DNA of 64,000 nucleotides. It comes from Rhizobium brockwellii (lineage in GTDB: Bacteria > Pseudomonadota > Alphaproteobacteria > Rhizobiales > Rhizobiaceae). The stretch spans positions 806,001 to 870,000 of the forward strand of contig NZ_CP053439.1 in NCBI RefSeq assembly GCF_000769405.2, given 5' to 3'. A program made the translations under genes and the position numbers. The notes under the pieces were generated by a model. It did not search any database. It worked only from the letters and a program-made list of their open reading frames with translations, and was not told where the DNA came from. Below, piece by piece: positions 50,945-60,478 of this stretch (within the stretch, counting starts at the first letter, position 1; each line of letters begins with the position of its first letter).

Positions 50945-51544
50945 ATGACCATCGGTATCATTGGCGCCGGCAAGATCGGCTCCGCCTTCGCCCGAGCCCT
51001 TGCCCGCAACGGCATCGCTGCCACGATCTCAAACAGTCGCGGCCCTGACACATTGCAGGAACTGACCGAGGAGCTGTCGCCGCACATTACGGCGGGGACG
51101 ATCGAAGAGGCGGCGAAAGCCGACCTCGTCCTTGTCGCCGTTCCTTGGTCAAAGCTTCCCAAGGCATTGGCAGGTCTTCCCGATTGGGCGGGTCGCATCC
51201 TCATCGACGCCAACAACCCCATCGAAGGACCGCTGTTCAAACCGGCCGAGCTGAATGGCCGCTTGTCGACGGAAGTCTTCGCGAGCCTGGTGCCCGGCGC
51301 TCGCGTCGTGAAGGCATTCAACCATCTTCTGGCGCATCTGGTTTCAGCCGATCCCCGCGCCGAGGGCGGCAGCCGCGTGCTCTTCTATTCCGGCGACGAT
51401 GCCCAATCGAAGGCCGAGGTGGGCGCGCTGATCTCCAGACTGGGCTTTGCCGGCATCGATCTCGGGCCGATTTCGATTGGCGGCAAGCTCGCGCAATTCC
51501 CCGGCGGGCCGTTGCCTGTCCTCAACCTCGTCAAATTCGGATGA
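50945..51544 (+). CDS. NADPH-dependent F420-reductase-like (NADP-binding) protein
   Basis: This 199-residue protein has a Rossmann fold with the GxGxxG-type IGAGKIGSAFARAL at the N-terminus (about 5-18) and NSR at the end of the second strand, a NADP-preferring set. The later VLVAVPWSKLPKAL and LIDANNPIEGP, and the C-terminal part with AFNHLLAHL, match the NADP oxidoreductase, coenzyme F420-dependent family. In Rhizobium no F420 is expected, so the real substrate is unknown. It is divergent from one LysR gene and followed, 97 bp on, by another. Confidence 0.88.
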   Translation: MTIGIIGAGKIGSAFARALARNGIAATISNSRGPDTLQELTEELSPHITAGTIEEAAKADLVLVAVPWSKLPKALAGLPDWAGRILIDANNPIEGPLFKPAELNGRLSTEVFASLVPGARVVKAFNHLLAHLVSADPRAEGGSRVLFYSGDDAQSKAEVGALISRLGFAGIDLGPISIGGKLAQFPGGPLPVLNLVKFG

Positions 51545-51600
51545 ACAGCGATCGGCCGGATCAATCCGGCCGATCGCTCAAACTAGGCACAGCCCAGATT

Positions 51601-51620
51601 ATTCCCTATACCGAGGGAAT
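51601..51620. promoter_or_regulatory. LysR-type inverted repeat in front of the second LysR gene
   Basis: ATTCCCT-ATACCG-AGGGAAT is a perfect seven-base inverted repeat about 20 bp before the start codon. AAGGGAATA upstream of 50945 contains a matching half-site, so one regulator could bind both places. Confidence 0.6.
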
Positions 51621-51640
51621 GATGATCACTGTGCTGAAAA

Positions 51641-52561
51641 ATGGATAGTACGGGGCTGTCTCTCGACAGAATGCGCACCTTTGTCCGCGTCGCCGAACGC
51701 GGCAACCTGTCGATGGTCGCAAGAGAGCTGGGTGTCGGTCAATCCACCGTGACGCGGCACCTTAATGAGCTTGAAGAGGCTGTCGGCGTACCGCTTCTCA
51801 GCCGAACCACGCGACGCGTCACCCTGACCGACGAGGGCAGCCGCTATTATGCGAACTGCCTGCAGATATTGCGCCTGGTCGAGCAGGCTGCTGAAGAAGC
51901 GCGAGATGCCCGTCAGGCTCCCGCCGGCGCTGTTCGGCTTTCTTGTACGGCAGCGCTCGGCGTGATGCACATCACACGCCTGATCTTTGATTTCCAGGAC
52001 AAACATCCGGATATCCGGGTCGACCTCAACCTGACGGACGAGCGGATCGACCTGGTTCGCGAAGGCGTCGACGTCGCACTCCGGCTCGGGCCTCTCGCCG
52101 ACAGCGCGATGAAACTTCATGCTCTCGGAGAGAGCCATCGGCTGCTGGTGGGCGCACCGACCTATTTGTCCGTCCACGGACGGCCCGAGCGCCCAGCCGA
52201 TCTGTCACGCTACGAAACCGTCGTAATGTCCAATGTGGCAGGCAGCGATCAGCTCGTTCTTTCCTCTCCCGATGGCACAAGCCTGATGATCCCCGTCAGT
52301 GGGAAGTTGCGCGTCGATCACGGGCTTGCGGCGCGCGAAGCCTTTGCCGCCGGACGCGGCATTGGCCCCGCACACCTCTGGTTGGTCCACGATCTTCTGG
52401 ATACCGGTCAGCTCGAGGTGGTGCTTGGCGACTATCGTCCCTTACCGGTTCCGGTGAGCTTGCTGATCGTTCCAGAGCGTGCAGCCATTGCTCGCGTTCG
52501 GCTTCTCGTCGACTTTCTTGTCACTGAGGTTTCCAAATTGCCGGGAATCCGGCCAACGTAA
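51641..52561 (+). CDS. LysR-family transcriptional regulator
   Basis: This 306-residue protein begins with the winged helix-turn-helix (about 5-65, with RNLSMVARELGVGQSTVTRHLNELEEAVGV approximating residues 23-52). The LysR substrate domain spans about 90-295 (LIFDFQDKHPDIRVDLNLTDERIDLV). It is of the same orientation as the F420-type gene and convergent with the NmrA-like gene, with only 8 bp between their stop codons. The target may be the reductase-like gene upstream, as a half-site resembling its own operator is found there. Confidence 0.92.
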   Translation: MDSTGLSLDRMRTFVRVAERGNLSMVARELGVGQSTVTRHLNELEEAVGVPLLSRTTRRVTLTDEGSRYYANCLQILRLVEQAAEEARDARQAPAGAVRLSCTAALGVMHITRLIFDFQDKHPDIRVDLNLTDERIDLVREGVDVALRLGPLADSAMKLHALGESHRLLVGAPTYLSVHGRPERPADLSRYETVVMSNVAGSDQLVLSSPDGTSLMIPVSGKLRVDHGLAAREAFAAGRGIGPAHLWLVHDLLDTGQLEVVLGDYRPLPVPVSLLIVPERAAIARVRLLVDFLVTEVSKLPGIRPT

Positions 52562-52569
52562 GTCTTTGT

Positions 52570-53523
52570 TCAAAGTCCGAAAGACCGTTTATCGCCACGC
52601 CACCCCGTCGTTCGCAGATATTGCTCCCAGTTGAGCGTGTCGGGGTTCAGGCGACGGCTCCATTCAAGATCGTGCTCCTTGCCGAAATAGCCATAGTCGA
52701 CAGCATATTCGACCATCCCCAGGATCTCTCGAACGAGAAGCTCGTTGGCGGCAAACTCTGGAAAATAGTGCAGCAGGCCATCCCGGGTGAAAGCGTTTCG
52801 ATACGCGGCCTTGAGCCCGGTCACACGCTGAAAGGTTTCGATCATCTCGCTCGGAGAAATGATGTCGCCAACGATCGGCAGCGTTTTGCCGTTGTAATGC
52901 TCGGGATTTGAGAAAATCTCGAGGACGGCCGGCCCGGTCGCCGTCAGCGGATCGACAAAAGGCGCTCGGAAATCTTCGGGAAGATAGACCGGCAAGAGGA
53001 GCGTATCGCCCTCCATGCGCGGCACATAATATTCGAGAAGATTCGTGTAAAAAAATGCCAGCATGATGAAGGAATGAGAGATCGGCAGGCCGCGAATGTG
53101 GTCTGCAACGCGCGCTTTGTCGGTAAAGTGCGGCGCATACTTCTTGCCCCTGGTGATCTTGTCGACATTCTCCAGCGTGCTGAAAACAATATGCCCGACG
53201 CCGGCCTCAACGGCGGCATCCGCCAGTTGTAGGCCGATAGGGGTCTCGATGGTTTCCGGCGGAGCGATCGGCGGCGTCATTAGAAATGCGCCATCCGCGC
53301 CTTTGAAGGCGGCAACGAGATCCCTTTGACGGCCAAGTTCGAGAGGGACGGCGACGATTTCAGCGCCGCGTTCCTCCAGACGCAAAGCTTCAGGCGAATC
53401 CTTTTTCCGGGTGAAAGCGCGCACCCGGAAACGTTGGCTCTCAAGCAGTGTCGTGGCAACGCTGCGCCCCTGTTTGCTCGTTGCACCGGCAATCGCGATC
53501 AGTGGTTTTTCATGTGCAGACAT
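52570..53523 (-). CDS. NmrA-like NAD(P)-binding protein
   Basis: This 317-residue atypical short-chain dehydrogenase has the N-terminal GATSKQGRSVATTLLE (about 13-28) and TRKKDSPEAL, where the RK after the second strand prefers NADP. Later come VGHIVFSTLENVDKI and EMIETFQRVTGLKAAYRN (about 229-246). NmrA-like proteins are redox sensors or reductases, and this one belongs to the group with a helical C-terminal end. Which of the two applies is not clear. It has a strong start (ATGTCTGCACATG, after GGGAAAGG). Confidence 0.88.
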   Translation of the reverse strand: MSAHEKPLIAIAGATSKQGRSVATTLLESQRFRVRAFTRKKDSPEALRLEERGAEIVAVPLELGRQRDLVAAFKGADGAFLMTPPIAPPETIETPIGLQLADAAVEAGVGHIVFSTLENVDKITRGKKYAPHFTDKARVADHIRGLPISHSFIMLAFFYTNLLEYYVPRMEGDTLLLPVYLPEDFRAPFVDPLTATGPAVLEIFSNPEHYNGKTLPIVGDIISPSEMIETFQRVTGLKAAYRNAFTRDGLLHYFPEFAANELLVREILGMVEYAVDYGYFGKEHDLEWSRRLNPDTLNWEQYLRTTGWRGDKRSFGL

Positions 53524-54087
53524 AGAGCTTTGAACCTTTCCCTGTCATTGACGCCGACTGCGGTGCCGGGCGTCATTTTGCGGGAGAGCGGTCGGCCTGT
53601 GCCGAGAGCCCATCTCGATGGCGGGCACGCTATCGCAACAGGCTCTTTGGCTGTAGATATCTGAAATACATAACATAATGCCATTTTGTGGATAAATGGC
53701 TTCCCAGCCAGGCCCGGATACAAGTCGGTTCGCCATCTATCGCGACGGCGCAAGTGTCGTTCTCGAAGCCATTTCTCAAATGCTGGCGTTGGCTCAGACA
53801 TCTCTTCGCCGATGGCGGCTCTGGTGGACCAAAGCTGAGAGCTGCATTGCAAAGATCGCAAAGTTCACCCTGCAGATCGTCAAATAAACCGATAAGGCCA
53901 AGGGTTTCGAAGTGCTTCCCAGTCGCCGCAAGATATTACTTTTATTGAATTCTTTTCAATGCAGAATCTTGGCCTGCCTGGCGGATATATTAATCCTTCT
54001 TAAGTACTATTGAATATGGTTAATATTATGTTAACCTTAAAAATATCCTGGAGCGCTTAGTACGTTTTCAAGGCGGAAATTCGAAAC
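53524..54087. other. 564-bp intergenic space upstream of the polysaccharide operon
   Basis: Short frames here lack codon bias and ribosome sites and were not called. From about 53930 to 54060 the DNA is strongly AT-rich (TTAAGTACTATTGAATATGG; TTAATATTATGTTAACC), unlike the rest of the window. This probably holds the operon promoter and sites for a regulator such as MucR or an H-NS-like protein. The named regulators are suggestions only. Confidence 0.55.
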
Positions 54088-55428
54088 ATGAAGCTTTCGC
54101 AGATAATATCGCCTGCTATGCCTGAATATAGGTTGAGAAGCTGTTCTCGCCTAAATCAAACAATACTGTGCATGGTATTTGCCGCAATTGTTCCATTGAC
54201 GCCAGCAGCGGAAGAGTTACCTGCGCCCACAGGAGAGGTCTCGGTTCCGACATCTGGTGAGACTTCGGCCCGGCAGCCTCAATTGTTGCGTGACGTACTT
54301 CGCTCAGGCGATAAATTGAATCTCGCATTTTACGAAAGCTTGGCCTCCGTAGAAGATCGCTGGACGGGTTCACAGGGCTCGGTTCCCTGGAACTTTTACC
54401 AGCGCCCCGAACTGACTGGCGAATACGTCGTTGAAGCGGACGGAACGATTTCGCTTCCGCTTTTGGGACGCTTCCCGGTTCGAGGGCTTCCTCCGGCGGA
54501 TGTGGAGGCGATAATTCTGCCTTCGTACGAAAGTTTGGTCGGCAGAAAGGGGTTCGTGACTATCGTCAAGATTGAGCACCAGCCTGTTTATATTACCGGC
54601 CCGGTTCGTAATCCTGGCTCCTTTCGATATGTTGACGGCATGACTGTTCTGCATGCCGTTGCGCAAGCGGGTGGCATGGCGGCGAAGAGTATTGAGCCAT
54701 GGCAGAGCGTGGAAATTACACGCCAGATCGAGCGGTTGAAGGCTGAGTTGGCCGATCTGAAGCGGCTTGCGTCGCGAACCGAGGTGCTCAGGGCGAAGCG
54801 CGATTCCGTGCAAATTGCCAGCATTGGTACACCTATTCTTGGTCCCGATCCCGATGCCCAACGGTTGCTGGATGATGAGACATGGCAGCGCCAATTGGTA
54901 ACGACGAGCAAGGATGCGCAGAGCAGTGCTTACGCACAATCTGTTGTCAATGCTCAGGCCGATCTCGATCTGCGTCAGGCACGCGTCGGCAATTATGATG
55001 CCACGATTCGGGTCCGTCAGGATAGGCTGGCAAGTATCGAGAAGTTGGCCAAAAACAAACTCGTCACCAGCATTGAGTTGACCCGGGCACAAAGCGAACT
55101 GACCGAGTCGGAAGATCGAAAGCAGCAAGCCGTCATCGATGTCGAGAGCGCAAAGCAACGGTTGGCGGCAGCAAAACAGGACGTTGAGCGCGATCGTATC
55201 GAACGCAAGATCGAGATCGAAAAGTCGGCAGCGGATGCCGAAAAAGGCCTATCCACTGCGTTGAAGACGACCGAGAGCGATCTTGAAATCTTCCGGTCGA
55301 TGGTATCGTCGAATGATAGCGCCGGTGTTGAATTTGAAATCGTTCGGCCTGGACCGAATGGTGTCATCGTCGAACCTGCGACCGAAGAAACGGTCTTACA
55401 GCCTGGCGATCTGATCAAAGTACATTGA
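54088..55428 (+). CDS. polysaccharide export outer-membrane protein, ExoF-like
   Basis: This 446-residue protein has a signal peptide at about residues 22-42 and lacks the lipobox cysteine of Wza, as ExoF does. The polysaccharide-export (PES) domain follows (about 70-160; LTGEYVVEADGTISLPLLGRF). An SLBB-like strand pair comes next (VYITGPVRNPGSF at about 168-180), then DGMTVLHAVAQAGG. From about 205 to 415 there is a long coiled coil (SIEKLAKNKLVTSIELTRAQSEL), and the last part is another strand pair. It should form or help the exit channel for a secreted polysaccharide. It is the first gene of the operon. Confidence 0.9.
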   Translation: MKLSQIISPAMPEYRLRSCSRLNQTILCMVFAAIVPLTPAAEELPAPTGEVSVPTSGETSARQPQLLRDVLRSGDKLNLAFYESLASVEDRWTGSQGSVPWNFYQRPELTGEYVVEADGTISLPLLGRFPVRGLPPADVEAIILPSYESLVGRKGFVTIVKIEHQPVYITGPVRNPGSFRYVDGMTVLHAVAQAGGMAAKSIEPWQSVEITRQIERLKAELADLKRLASRTEVLRAKRDSVQIASIGTPILGPDPDAQRLLDDETWQRQLVTTSKDAQSSAYAQSVVNAQADLDLRQARVGNYDATIRVRQDRLASIEKLAKNKLVTSIELTRAQSELTESEDRKQQAVIDVESAKQRLAAAKQDVERDRIERKIEIEKSAADAEKGLSTALKTTESDLEIFRSMVSSNDSAGVEFEIVRPGPNGVIVEPATEETVLQPGDLIKVH

Positions 55429-55538
55429 GACTTAGCCACATACTCTTCCAGGAGAGTCTAATCCTCCTCTCGGCCAAACAGCTCAGGGGCATCGTCGATT
55501 TGCGATTTGTCACGCGGTCCAAACGCCAAGGAGAGCTT

Positions 55539-56321
55539 ATGTCTGCAATCGAAGCTTTAGAATCCTCGCATGCCTCGCCTTCCTCGATGCCGGTTAAAGG
55601 TCCGATGTTCAATTTGCCAAGGACCTCACTCGTCATTCCAACCTTGAACGAAGCGGAAAACATCAAGCTGCTCTTGCCCCGCATACCGACCTGGGTGCAT
55701 GAAATCATCATCGTCGATGGGCGATCGACAGACGGAACGCCGGATATAGCGCGAAGCATGCGCGATGATGTCAAGATCGTACTTCAGCCCAAGAAGGGCA
55801 AAGGCATCGCATTGCGGACGGGCTTCGAAGCCGCATCTGGTGATATGATCGTGATGCTTGATGCTGACGGGTCGATGGATCCCTACGAAATCATCCTGTT
55901 CGTCGCAGCTCTTGTTGCAGGTGCGGATTTCGTCAAGGGTTCGCGCTTTATGCAGGGTGGCGGCACCAGCGACATGACAGTCATCCGCCGTTTCGGCAAT
56001 CTGGGCCTGACCCTCCTGGTCCGGATGCTCTATGGCAGCTCTTTTAGCGATCTGTGCTACGGCTACATGGGCTTTTGGAGACGGCATGTTCCCTTGCTGC
56101 GTGCCGATTGCGACGGCTTCGAAATTGAGACGCTGATCAATTTGCGAGCCCTGAAGAACAAGCTCAAAATCATGGAAGTCGCGAGCTTTGAATCGGAGCG
56201 TATCTACGGCGTCAGCAATCTGCGTGCCCTCCCGGACGGCTGGCGCGTGCTGAAGACGATCTTCCGAGAACGCGTCAGTACGCCGACGGGCGTCCAAGTC
56301 CTCGAGCAGGGCATTTCCTGA
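55539..56321 (+). CDS. family 2 glycosyltransferase (dolichol-phosphate mannosyltransferase-like)
   Basis: This 260-residue protein starts at MSAIEALESS (55539), preceded by AAGGAGAG; an earlier frame start at 55425 would overlap the exporter stop and has no such site. The GT-A motif is clear: SLVIPTLNEAENI (about 28-40), IIIVDGRSTDGT and the DxD-type VMLDADGS (about 105-112). It probably transfers a sugar from a nucleotide or a lipid carrier at the cytoplasmic side, as in DPM1/GtrB-type enzymes. It lacks C-terminal membrane helices. Confidence 0.9.
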   Translation: MSAIEALESSHASPSSMPVKGPMFNLPRTSLVIPTLNEAENIKLLLPRIPTWVHEIIIVDGRSTDGTPDIARSMRDDVKIVLQPKKGKGIALRTGFEAASGDMIVMLDADGSMDPYEIILFVAALVAGADFVKGSRFMQGGGTSDMTVIRRFGNLGLTLLVRMLYGSSFSDLCYGYMGFWRRHVPLLRADCDGFEIETLINLRALKNKLKIMEVASFESERIYGVSNLRALPDGWRVLKTIFRERVSTPTGVQVLEQGIS

Positions 56322-56347
56322 AATCTGGATTTAACTGGCGAGGCCGC

Positions 56348-57508
56348 ATGATGCGCATTTTGATGCTCAGCGCGAGATACCTGCCTTTTGCCGGAGGAAC
56401 GGAAACCCATGTAAGCGAGGTCGCAATCCGGCTCGTGCGCAAGGGGCATACGGTGACGGTATTGACCGGCAATCCCGACGGCCTTCTTCCGGCAGCGGAA
56501 ACCCGAGACGGCGTGCAGATTGTCAGGCTGAAGACGTTTCCCCGTGGGCGGGATTGGTGCTTCGCCCCCGGCGTCTTCAGGGCGGTCGCCGAAGGTGATT
56601 GGGACCTGATGCACGTTCAAGGCTACCACACATTCCTGGCACCGCTGGGAATGGCCGCCGCATCGCACAATGAGCTTCCTTTCGTGGTCACCTTTCACAG
56701 CGGTGGCCATTCGTCACGATTTCGGTCCTCGATCCGGCGCTTTCAACATAGAATGCTTGCGCCTCTGGCTGCCAGGGCAGCGCAACTCATTGGCGTGTCG
56801 CGATTCGAAGCGGATCTATTCAGCCAGAATATGGCAATCGCGAGAGACCGGTTCATCGTTATCCCAAATGGCGCGCGCCTGCCGGAAACGTCAGGGTGGC
56901 GACCGGCTTCACCTCCCGACAGGCCGCTGATTGTCTCGCTCGGCAGGCTGGAGCGCTATAAAGGTCATCATCGCGCGCTTGCTGCATTTAGTGTGCTGGC
57001 AACAAAATTCCCCGATATGCGCCTTCGGATCCTAGGAGAGGGGCCCTATGAGGCGAAGCTGCGTCAGCAGGTGGCCGAACTCGGGCTCGGCAACCGTGTC
57101 GAGATCGGGGCAATTCCGCCGACCGACCGGTCCGCAATGGCCGATCTTTTGTCTTCGGCCGCTCTTGTCGTGCTCCTCAGCGATTATGAAGCTCATCCCG
57201 TGGCGGTTATGGAGGCGCTTTCGGTCAAGGCTCCCGTACTGACCACCGACACATCCGGCTTTCGGGAGCTGGCTGAGGAGGGCCTCGTGCGATCCGTTCC
57301 GCTCAACGCTTCGCCAGACTTCACCGCGCGTGAAATGCTCGCCGCCATGAACGCGGGGCCGATCTCGATCGAGACGAGGTTGCCGGACTGGGACGATTGC
57401 ACGGACCGGCTGTTGATGGTGTACAGACGCGTCCTTTCGCATCCGCAGCCTGCACTGCGAACCGGTCCAGCACTGCTTGGAGATTTGAAGCACGATGACC
57501 GTTGTTAA
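56348..57508 (+). CDS. family 4 glycosyltransferase
   Basis: This 386-residue GT-B protein starts at MMRILMLSARYLPFAGG, with GGCGAGGC upstream. The first domain has the acceptor-side GGTETHVSEVAIRLV. The C-terminal nucleotide domain has LIVSLGRLERYKGHHRALAAF (about 198-218), RLRILGEGPYEAKL and the sugar-donor region with VAVMEALSVKAPVLTTDTSGF (about 285-305), containing the E-x7-E pattern. Donor sugar and acceptor are unknown. It is linked to the next gene by a 14-nt overlap. Confidence 0.92.
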   Translation: MMRILMLSARYLPFAGGTETHVSEVAIRLVRKGHTVTVLTGNPDGLLPAAETRDGVQIVRLKTFPRGRDWCFAPGVFRAVAEGDWDLMHVQGYHTFLAPLGMAAASHNELPFVVTFHSGGHSSRFRSSIRRFQHRMLAPLAARAAQLIGVSRFEADLFSQNMAIARDRFIVIPNGARLPETSGWRPASPPDRPLIVSLGRLERYKGHHRALAAFSVLATKFPDMRLRILGEGPYEAKLRQQVAELGLGNRVEIGAIPPTDRSAMADLLSSAALVVLLSDYEAHPVAVMEALSVKAPVLTTDTSGFRELAEEGLVRSVPLNASPDFTAREMLAAMNAGPISIETRLPDWDDCTDRLLMVYRRVLSHPQPALRTGPALLGDLKHDDRC

Positions 57509-59594
57509 GGGGCGGGCTTCTCCGGGCCAGCAGAAGGCCTACCAGGACGGAGCTTATCGTCATGACTATACAGGAAGGGTTTCCATTCCACGCGTCGATC
57601 TGTGGATCGCCGCATTTCTGGGCCTGCGCAGGCAGGACAGCGCGGTCGGGGGTGTTGCCGATCCTTCGTCGCTGGGGATGTCGCCGGTCTTTGCCTTCCT
57701 GTGCAGCTGCGCCCTTGTTATGGCCGCTCTTGCTGCAAATGCCAGTCGGCTGGGAGAGAGCTGGGCGGTTCCCACGTTCTATTGCGCCATCGCCGCGATC
57801 TTTCTCCCCGCGGCGGCGCGGATCGTCCATCCGGGAGCCAGCCGCCTGGAGCGCCTGGCGCTCATAGTGATCGTGACCTCAGCCTTCTTCGTGGTCCGAG
57901 TCATCCGCGCACCCGTCGCCTTCATAGACCATGACGAATTCCTGCACTGGGCGACGGTGAACGACATTCTGGGGGCGGGGCGACTGTTCCTGCCCAATCC
58001 CCTTCTGCCGGTCAGCCCCCTCTATCCCGGGCTAGAGCTCATAACGGCCGCCTTGGTCAACCTGTCTGGACTGTCCGTCTTCGCGGCAGGGCTCATCGTG
58101 TTGGCGGCGGCACGGATAATGCTGATGCTCGCGCTATTCCTGCTCTTTGAGAAGATCACGGATTCGGCACGGATCGCCTCCATCGCCTGCCTGATCTACA
58201 TGGGCTCGTCGACGTTTTTGCTGTTCGATGTGCATTACTCCTATGAAAGCCTGGCGATCCCCATGCTTGCGGCGGTGCTGTTGGCTTCGGAAAGCCGACG
58301 CGTGGAGCTGGGTGGCACGGCAGGCTGGCCAATGGTCGTCGCCACCATGCTCCTGATTGTGGCGCTCGCGGTTACTCATCATCTCACGTCCTATTTTTGC
58401 ACGGCCCTTTTGTGCGGCACGGCGGTGATGGAATGCCTGAAGCAGGGCGCGTCCGCTCAGCAGAGGCGGCAGGCGATCCTGCTGGCCTCGATCGCCGTGA
58501 TTGCTCCGGTCGCCTGGTCGAAGATCGTCGGGAACCCCACCGGCGGCTACATCCTTCCCGTACTGGAAGGTGGCATAGACGAGGTAGCGCAACTCGTATC
58601 GAGTTCGACCACGACGCGTAAGCTTTTCGTGTCGGACACGGGAGTCTTGGCGCCTGCATGGCAACGTAACCTGACGATGGCGGGTGTCGCGCTGATCTGC
58701 CTGGGCCTTCTCACCGGCTTTCTCCGCTCGCTCGTTTTCAATGGGCAGCACCGGAATGCGAGCATCCTCTGGCCGCCGACCAGATGGCGCCTATGGCGGT
58801 CAAGCCTTCTGCAGATCCTCGTTTTGGTGACGCTGGCCTATCCCGTCAGTATCATCTTCCGCCTGACGCGCAGTGGGTGGGAGATCGGCAACCGCATCGG
58901 CTCGCTATCCTTCCTCGGCGTCGCAATCGTCGTCGCGGTGGCCGTCGCGGCGTTCTGGCACGGCACGTCGCGTGGCTGGCTGCGCGCAACGGCGCTTGCC
59001 GCCGCCGCAACGACCGTGCTGATTGCTGGCGTCATCAGCTCCGAGGGACCACGCATCCTGGTTCCGGCCGGCTATGAAGTGTCGGCCGACTCGTCGTCGA
59101 TAGAACCGATGGGGATCAGTGCCGCAAGGTGGACCAGCCAATGGCTGGGCGGCGACCAGCATTTCGCAGCCGACCGGATCAATCGCCTGCTCCTGTCCAC
59201 CTACGGCCGGCAAAAGGTCTCGACCACGCTTGAGAGTGGGCAGGATACAAGCATGGCCATCACCGCAGCCGATCTCGGCCCGATGGAACGCAAGCTGCTG
59301 ATCGACTCGGGCATCGGCTTCGTCATGGTCGACCTGCGCATGACCACCGGTCTGCCCGGCGTCGGCGTCTATTTCGACGGCGGCGCGCAGGACCGAAACC
59401 ACATGGTCCCCCTCCAGGCGTCGTCGCTGCTCAAGTTCAATTCCGAGCGCGATGTCGACCGCACCTTCGACAACGGCTTCATGGTCATTTTCGACGTCGG
59501 GCGGCTCGGCAAAGCACGGCAGCCCGTCGTCCCTCGTGGGCGGACCGGAGAGCCGGTGCAATCCTTGGGACGAACAGAGGGAGATTTACAATGA
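57495..59594 (+). CDS. large membrane protein of the GT-C or polymerase type
   Basis: This 699-residue protein has about eleven membrane helices between residues 45 and 500, followed by a soluble C-terminal domain of about 180 residues. The loop DHDEFLHWATVNDIL (about 142-156) with an acidic-histidine cluster is typical of membrane glycosyltransferases that use lipid-linked sugars (GT-C fold). It may polymerise or modify the repeat unit; a Wzy-type role is also possible but is not shown by sequence alone. It overlaps its neighbours on both sides (14 nt and 4 nt). Confidence 0.78.
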   Translation: MTVVKGRASPGQQKAYQDGAYRHDYTGRVSIPRVDLWIAAFLGLRRQDSAVGGVADPSSLGMSPVFAFLCSCALVMAALAANASRLGESWAVPTFYCAIAAIFLPAAARIVHPGASRLERLALIVIVTSAFFVVRVIRAPVAFIDHDEFLHWATVNDILGAGRLFLPNPLLPVSPLYPGLELITAALVNLSGLSVFAAGLIVLAAARIMLMLALFLLFEKITDSARIASIACLIYMGSSTFLLFDVHYSYESLAIPMLAAVLLASESRRVELGGTAGWPMVVATMLLIVALAVTHHLTSYFCTALLCGTAVMECLKQGASAQQRRQAILLASIAVIAPVAWSKIVGNPTGGYILPVLEGGIDEVAQLVSSSTTTRKLFVSDTGVLAPAWQRNLTMAGVALICLGLLTGFLRSLVFNGQHRNASILWPPTRWRLWRSSLLQILVLVTLAYPVSIIFRLTRSGWEIGNRIGSLSFLGVAIVVAVAVAAFWHGTSRGWLRATALAAAATTVLIAGVISSEGPRILVPAGYEVSADSSSIEPMGISAARWTSQWLGGDQHFAADRINRLLLSTYGRQKVSTTLESGQDTSMAITAADLGPMERKLLIDSGIGFVMVDLRMTTGLPGVGVYFDGGAQDRNHMVPLQASSLLKFNSERDVDRTFDNGFMVIFDVGRLGKARQPVVPRGRTGEPVQSLGRTEGDLQ

Positions 59595-60478
59595 TCGATA
59601 GCCGTATCGACGCTTTCATGTGCGTCCATTCGCGGGACATCGAATATTTGCTCGAAGCGTCCCTTCGTTCCTACCAGCAGCATTTCCCCGACAAGGGAAA
59701 CCTAACCATGGTCACCGACAACCCGGGGGCTCTAAGAGCCTTCCTCGACGCGAAGGGTCTCGTGCCTGGCGCCGCTGTCACCGGCGACAACGACTGGCTT
59801 TCGGCCAGCGAACTGGAACTTCCCGGCTGGTTTCGGCAGCAGATCATCAAGCTGCGCGCCTTCGAATTCTGCCGGACCGAGCATTTCTGTAATCTCGGTG
59901 CGGATACACTGCTGCTGCGGCCCATCGAGACGACTGATCTGATCGACCGGCGCGAACCGGTTCTCTATTATTCCAGCCACAGGCTTCCCGATCTGCACTA
60001 CCGTTTCGAGAAGCGGCGGTTGCACAATGTTGCAAAGATCCTCGGCGTCGAGCCGGCCCGGTCTATTCGCTACGTCGATTTCATCAACGATTTCTTCTGC
60101 TTCAAGCGCGAATGGCTCATCGCGCTGAATGACTACATCGCGTCGAAATACGGCTCAAAACCCTACGTCGAACTGCTCAAGGGTCTCAGCGCGTCAAAAG
60201 ACCAGACACGGTTCGGGGAATGGACGCTCTATTCCGTCTTTCTGCTCGATGTGATGCACCAGTCGCCGACGATGCGCGAGGCGCGCGGGGCCTATCTGAC
60301 GCAGATCCATAGCCACCTCGGCCTCACTCTGAGCCGGCTGGACAGCAAGATCGTTCATCTCGTCCAGAAATCCTTCGACCCGAACGTGATACGGCAGAAG
60401 CTCATGAAGGTGAATCCGGGCGCCGCTCAGATCATCGGCGCGACGGCATGGGCGGATGCAGGAGCTCGTCCCCGATGA
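59591..60478 (+). CDS. DUF6492-like, glycosyltransferase-related protein
   Basis: This 295-residue soluble protein starts in an ATGA overlap with the preceding gene, with GGAG upstream. Its opening FMCVHSRDIEYLLEASLRSYQQHFP and LTMVTDNP resembles a GT-A fold, as does ILRP-like TLLLRPIETTDL with a nearby NLGADTLLL (about 97-105), where an aspartate would bind the donor. Members of DUF6492 are considered glycosyltransferases but are hardly studied. It is surrounded by other transferase genes and shares their operon. Confidence 0.78.
   Translation: MIDSRIDAFMCVHSRDIEYLLEASLRSYQQHFPDKGNLTMVTDNPGALRAFLDAKGLVPGAAVTGDNDWLSASELELPGWFRQQIIKLRAFEFCRTEHFCNLGADTLLLRPIETTDLIDRREPVLYYSSHRLPDLHYRFEKRRLHNVAKILGVEPARSIRYVDFINDFFCFKREWLIALNDYIASKYGSKPYVELLKGLSASKDQTRFGEWTLYSVFLLDVMHQSPTMREARGAYLTQIHSHLGLTLSRLDSKIVHLVQKSFDPNVIRQKLMKVNPGAAQIIGATAWADAGARPR

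Noticed and set aside
53499..53948. Short frames on both strands between the NmrA-like gene and the AT-rich stretch
   Set aside because: None has a ribosome site or codon bias, and they overlap each other in opposite directions.
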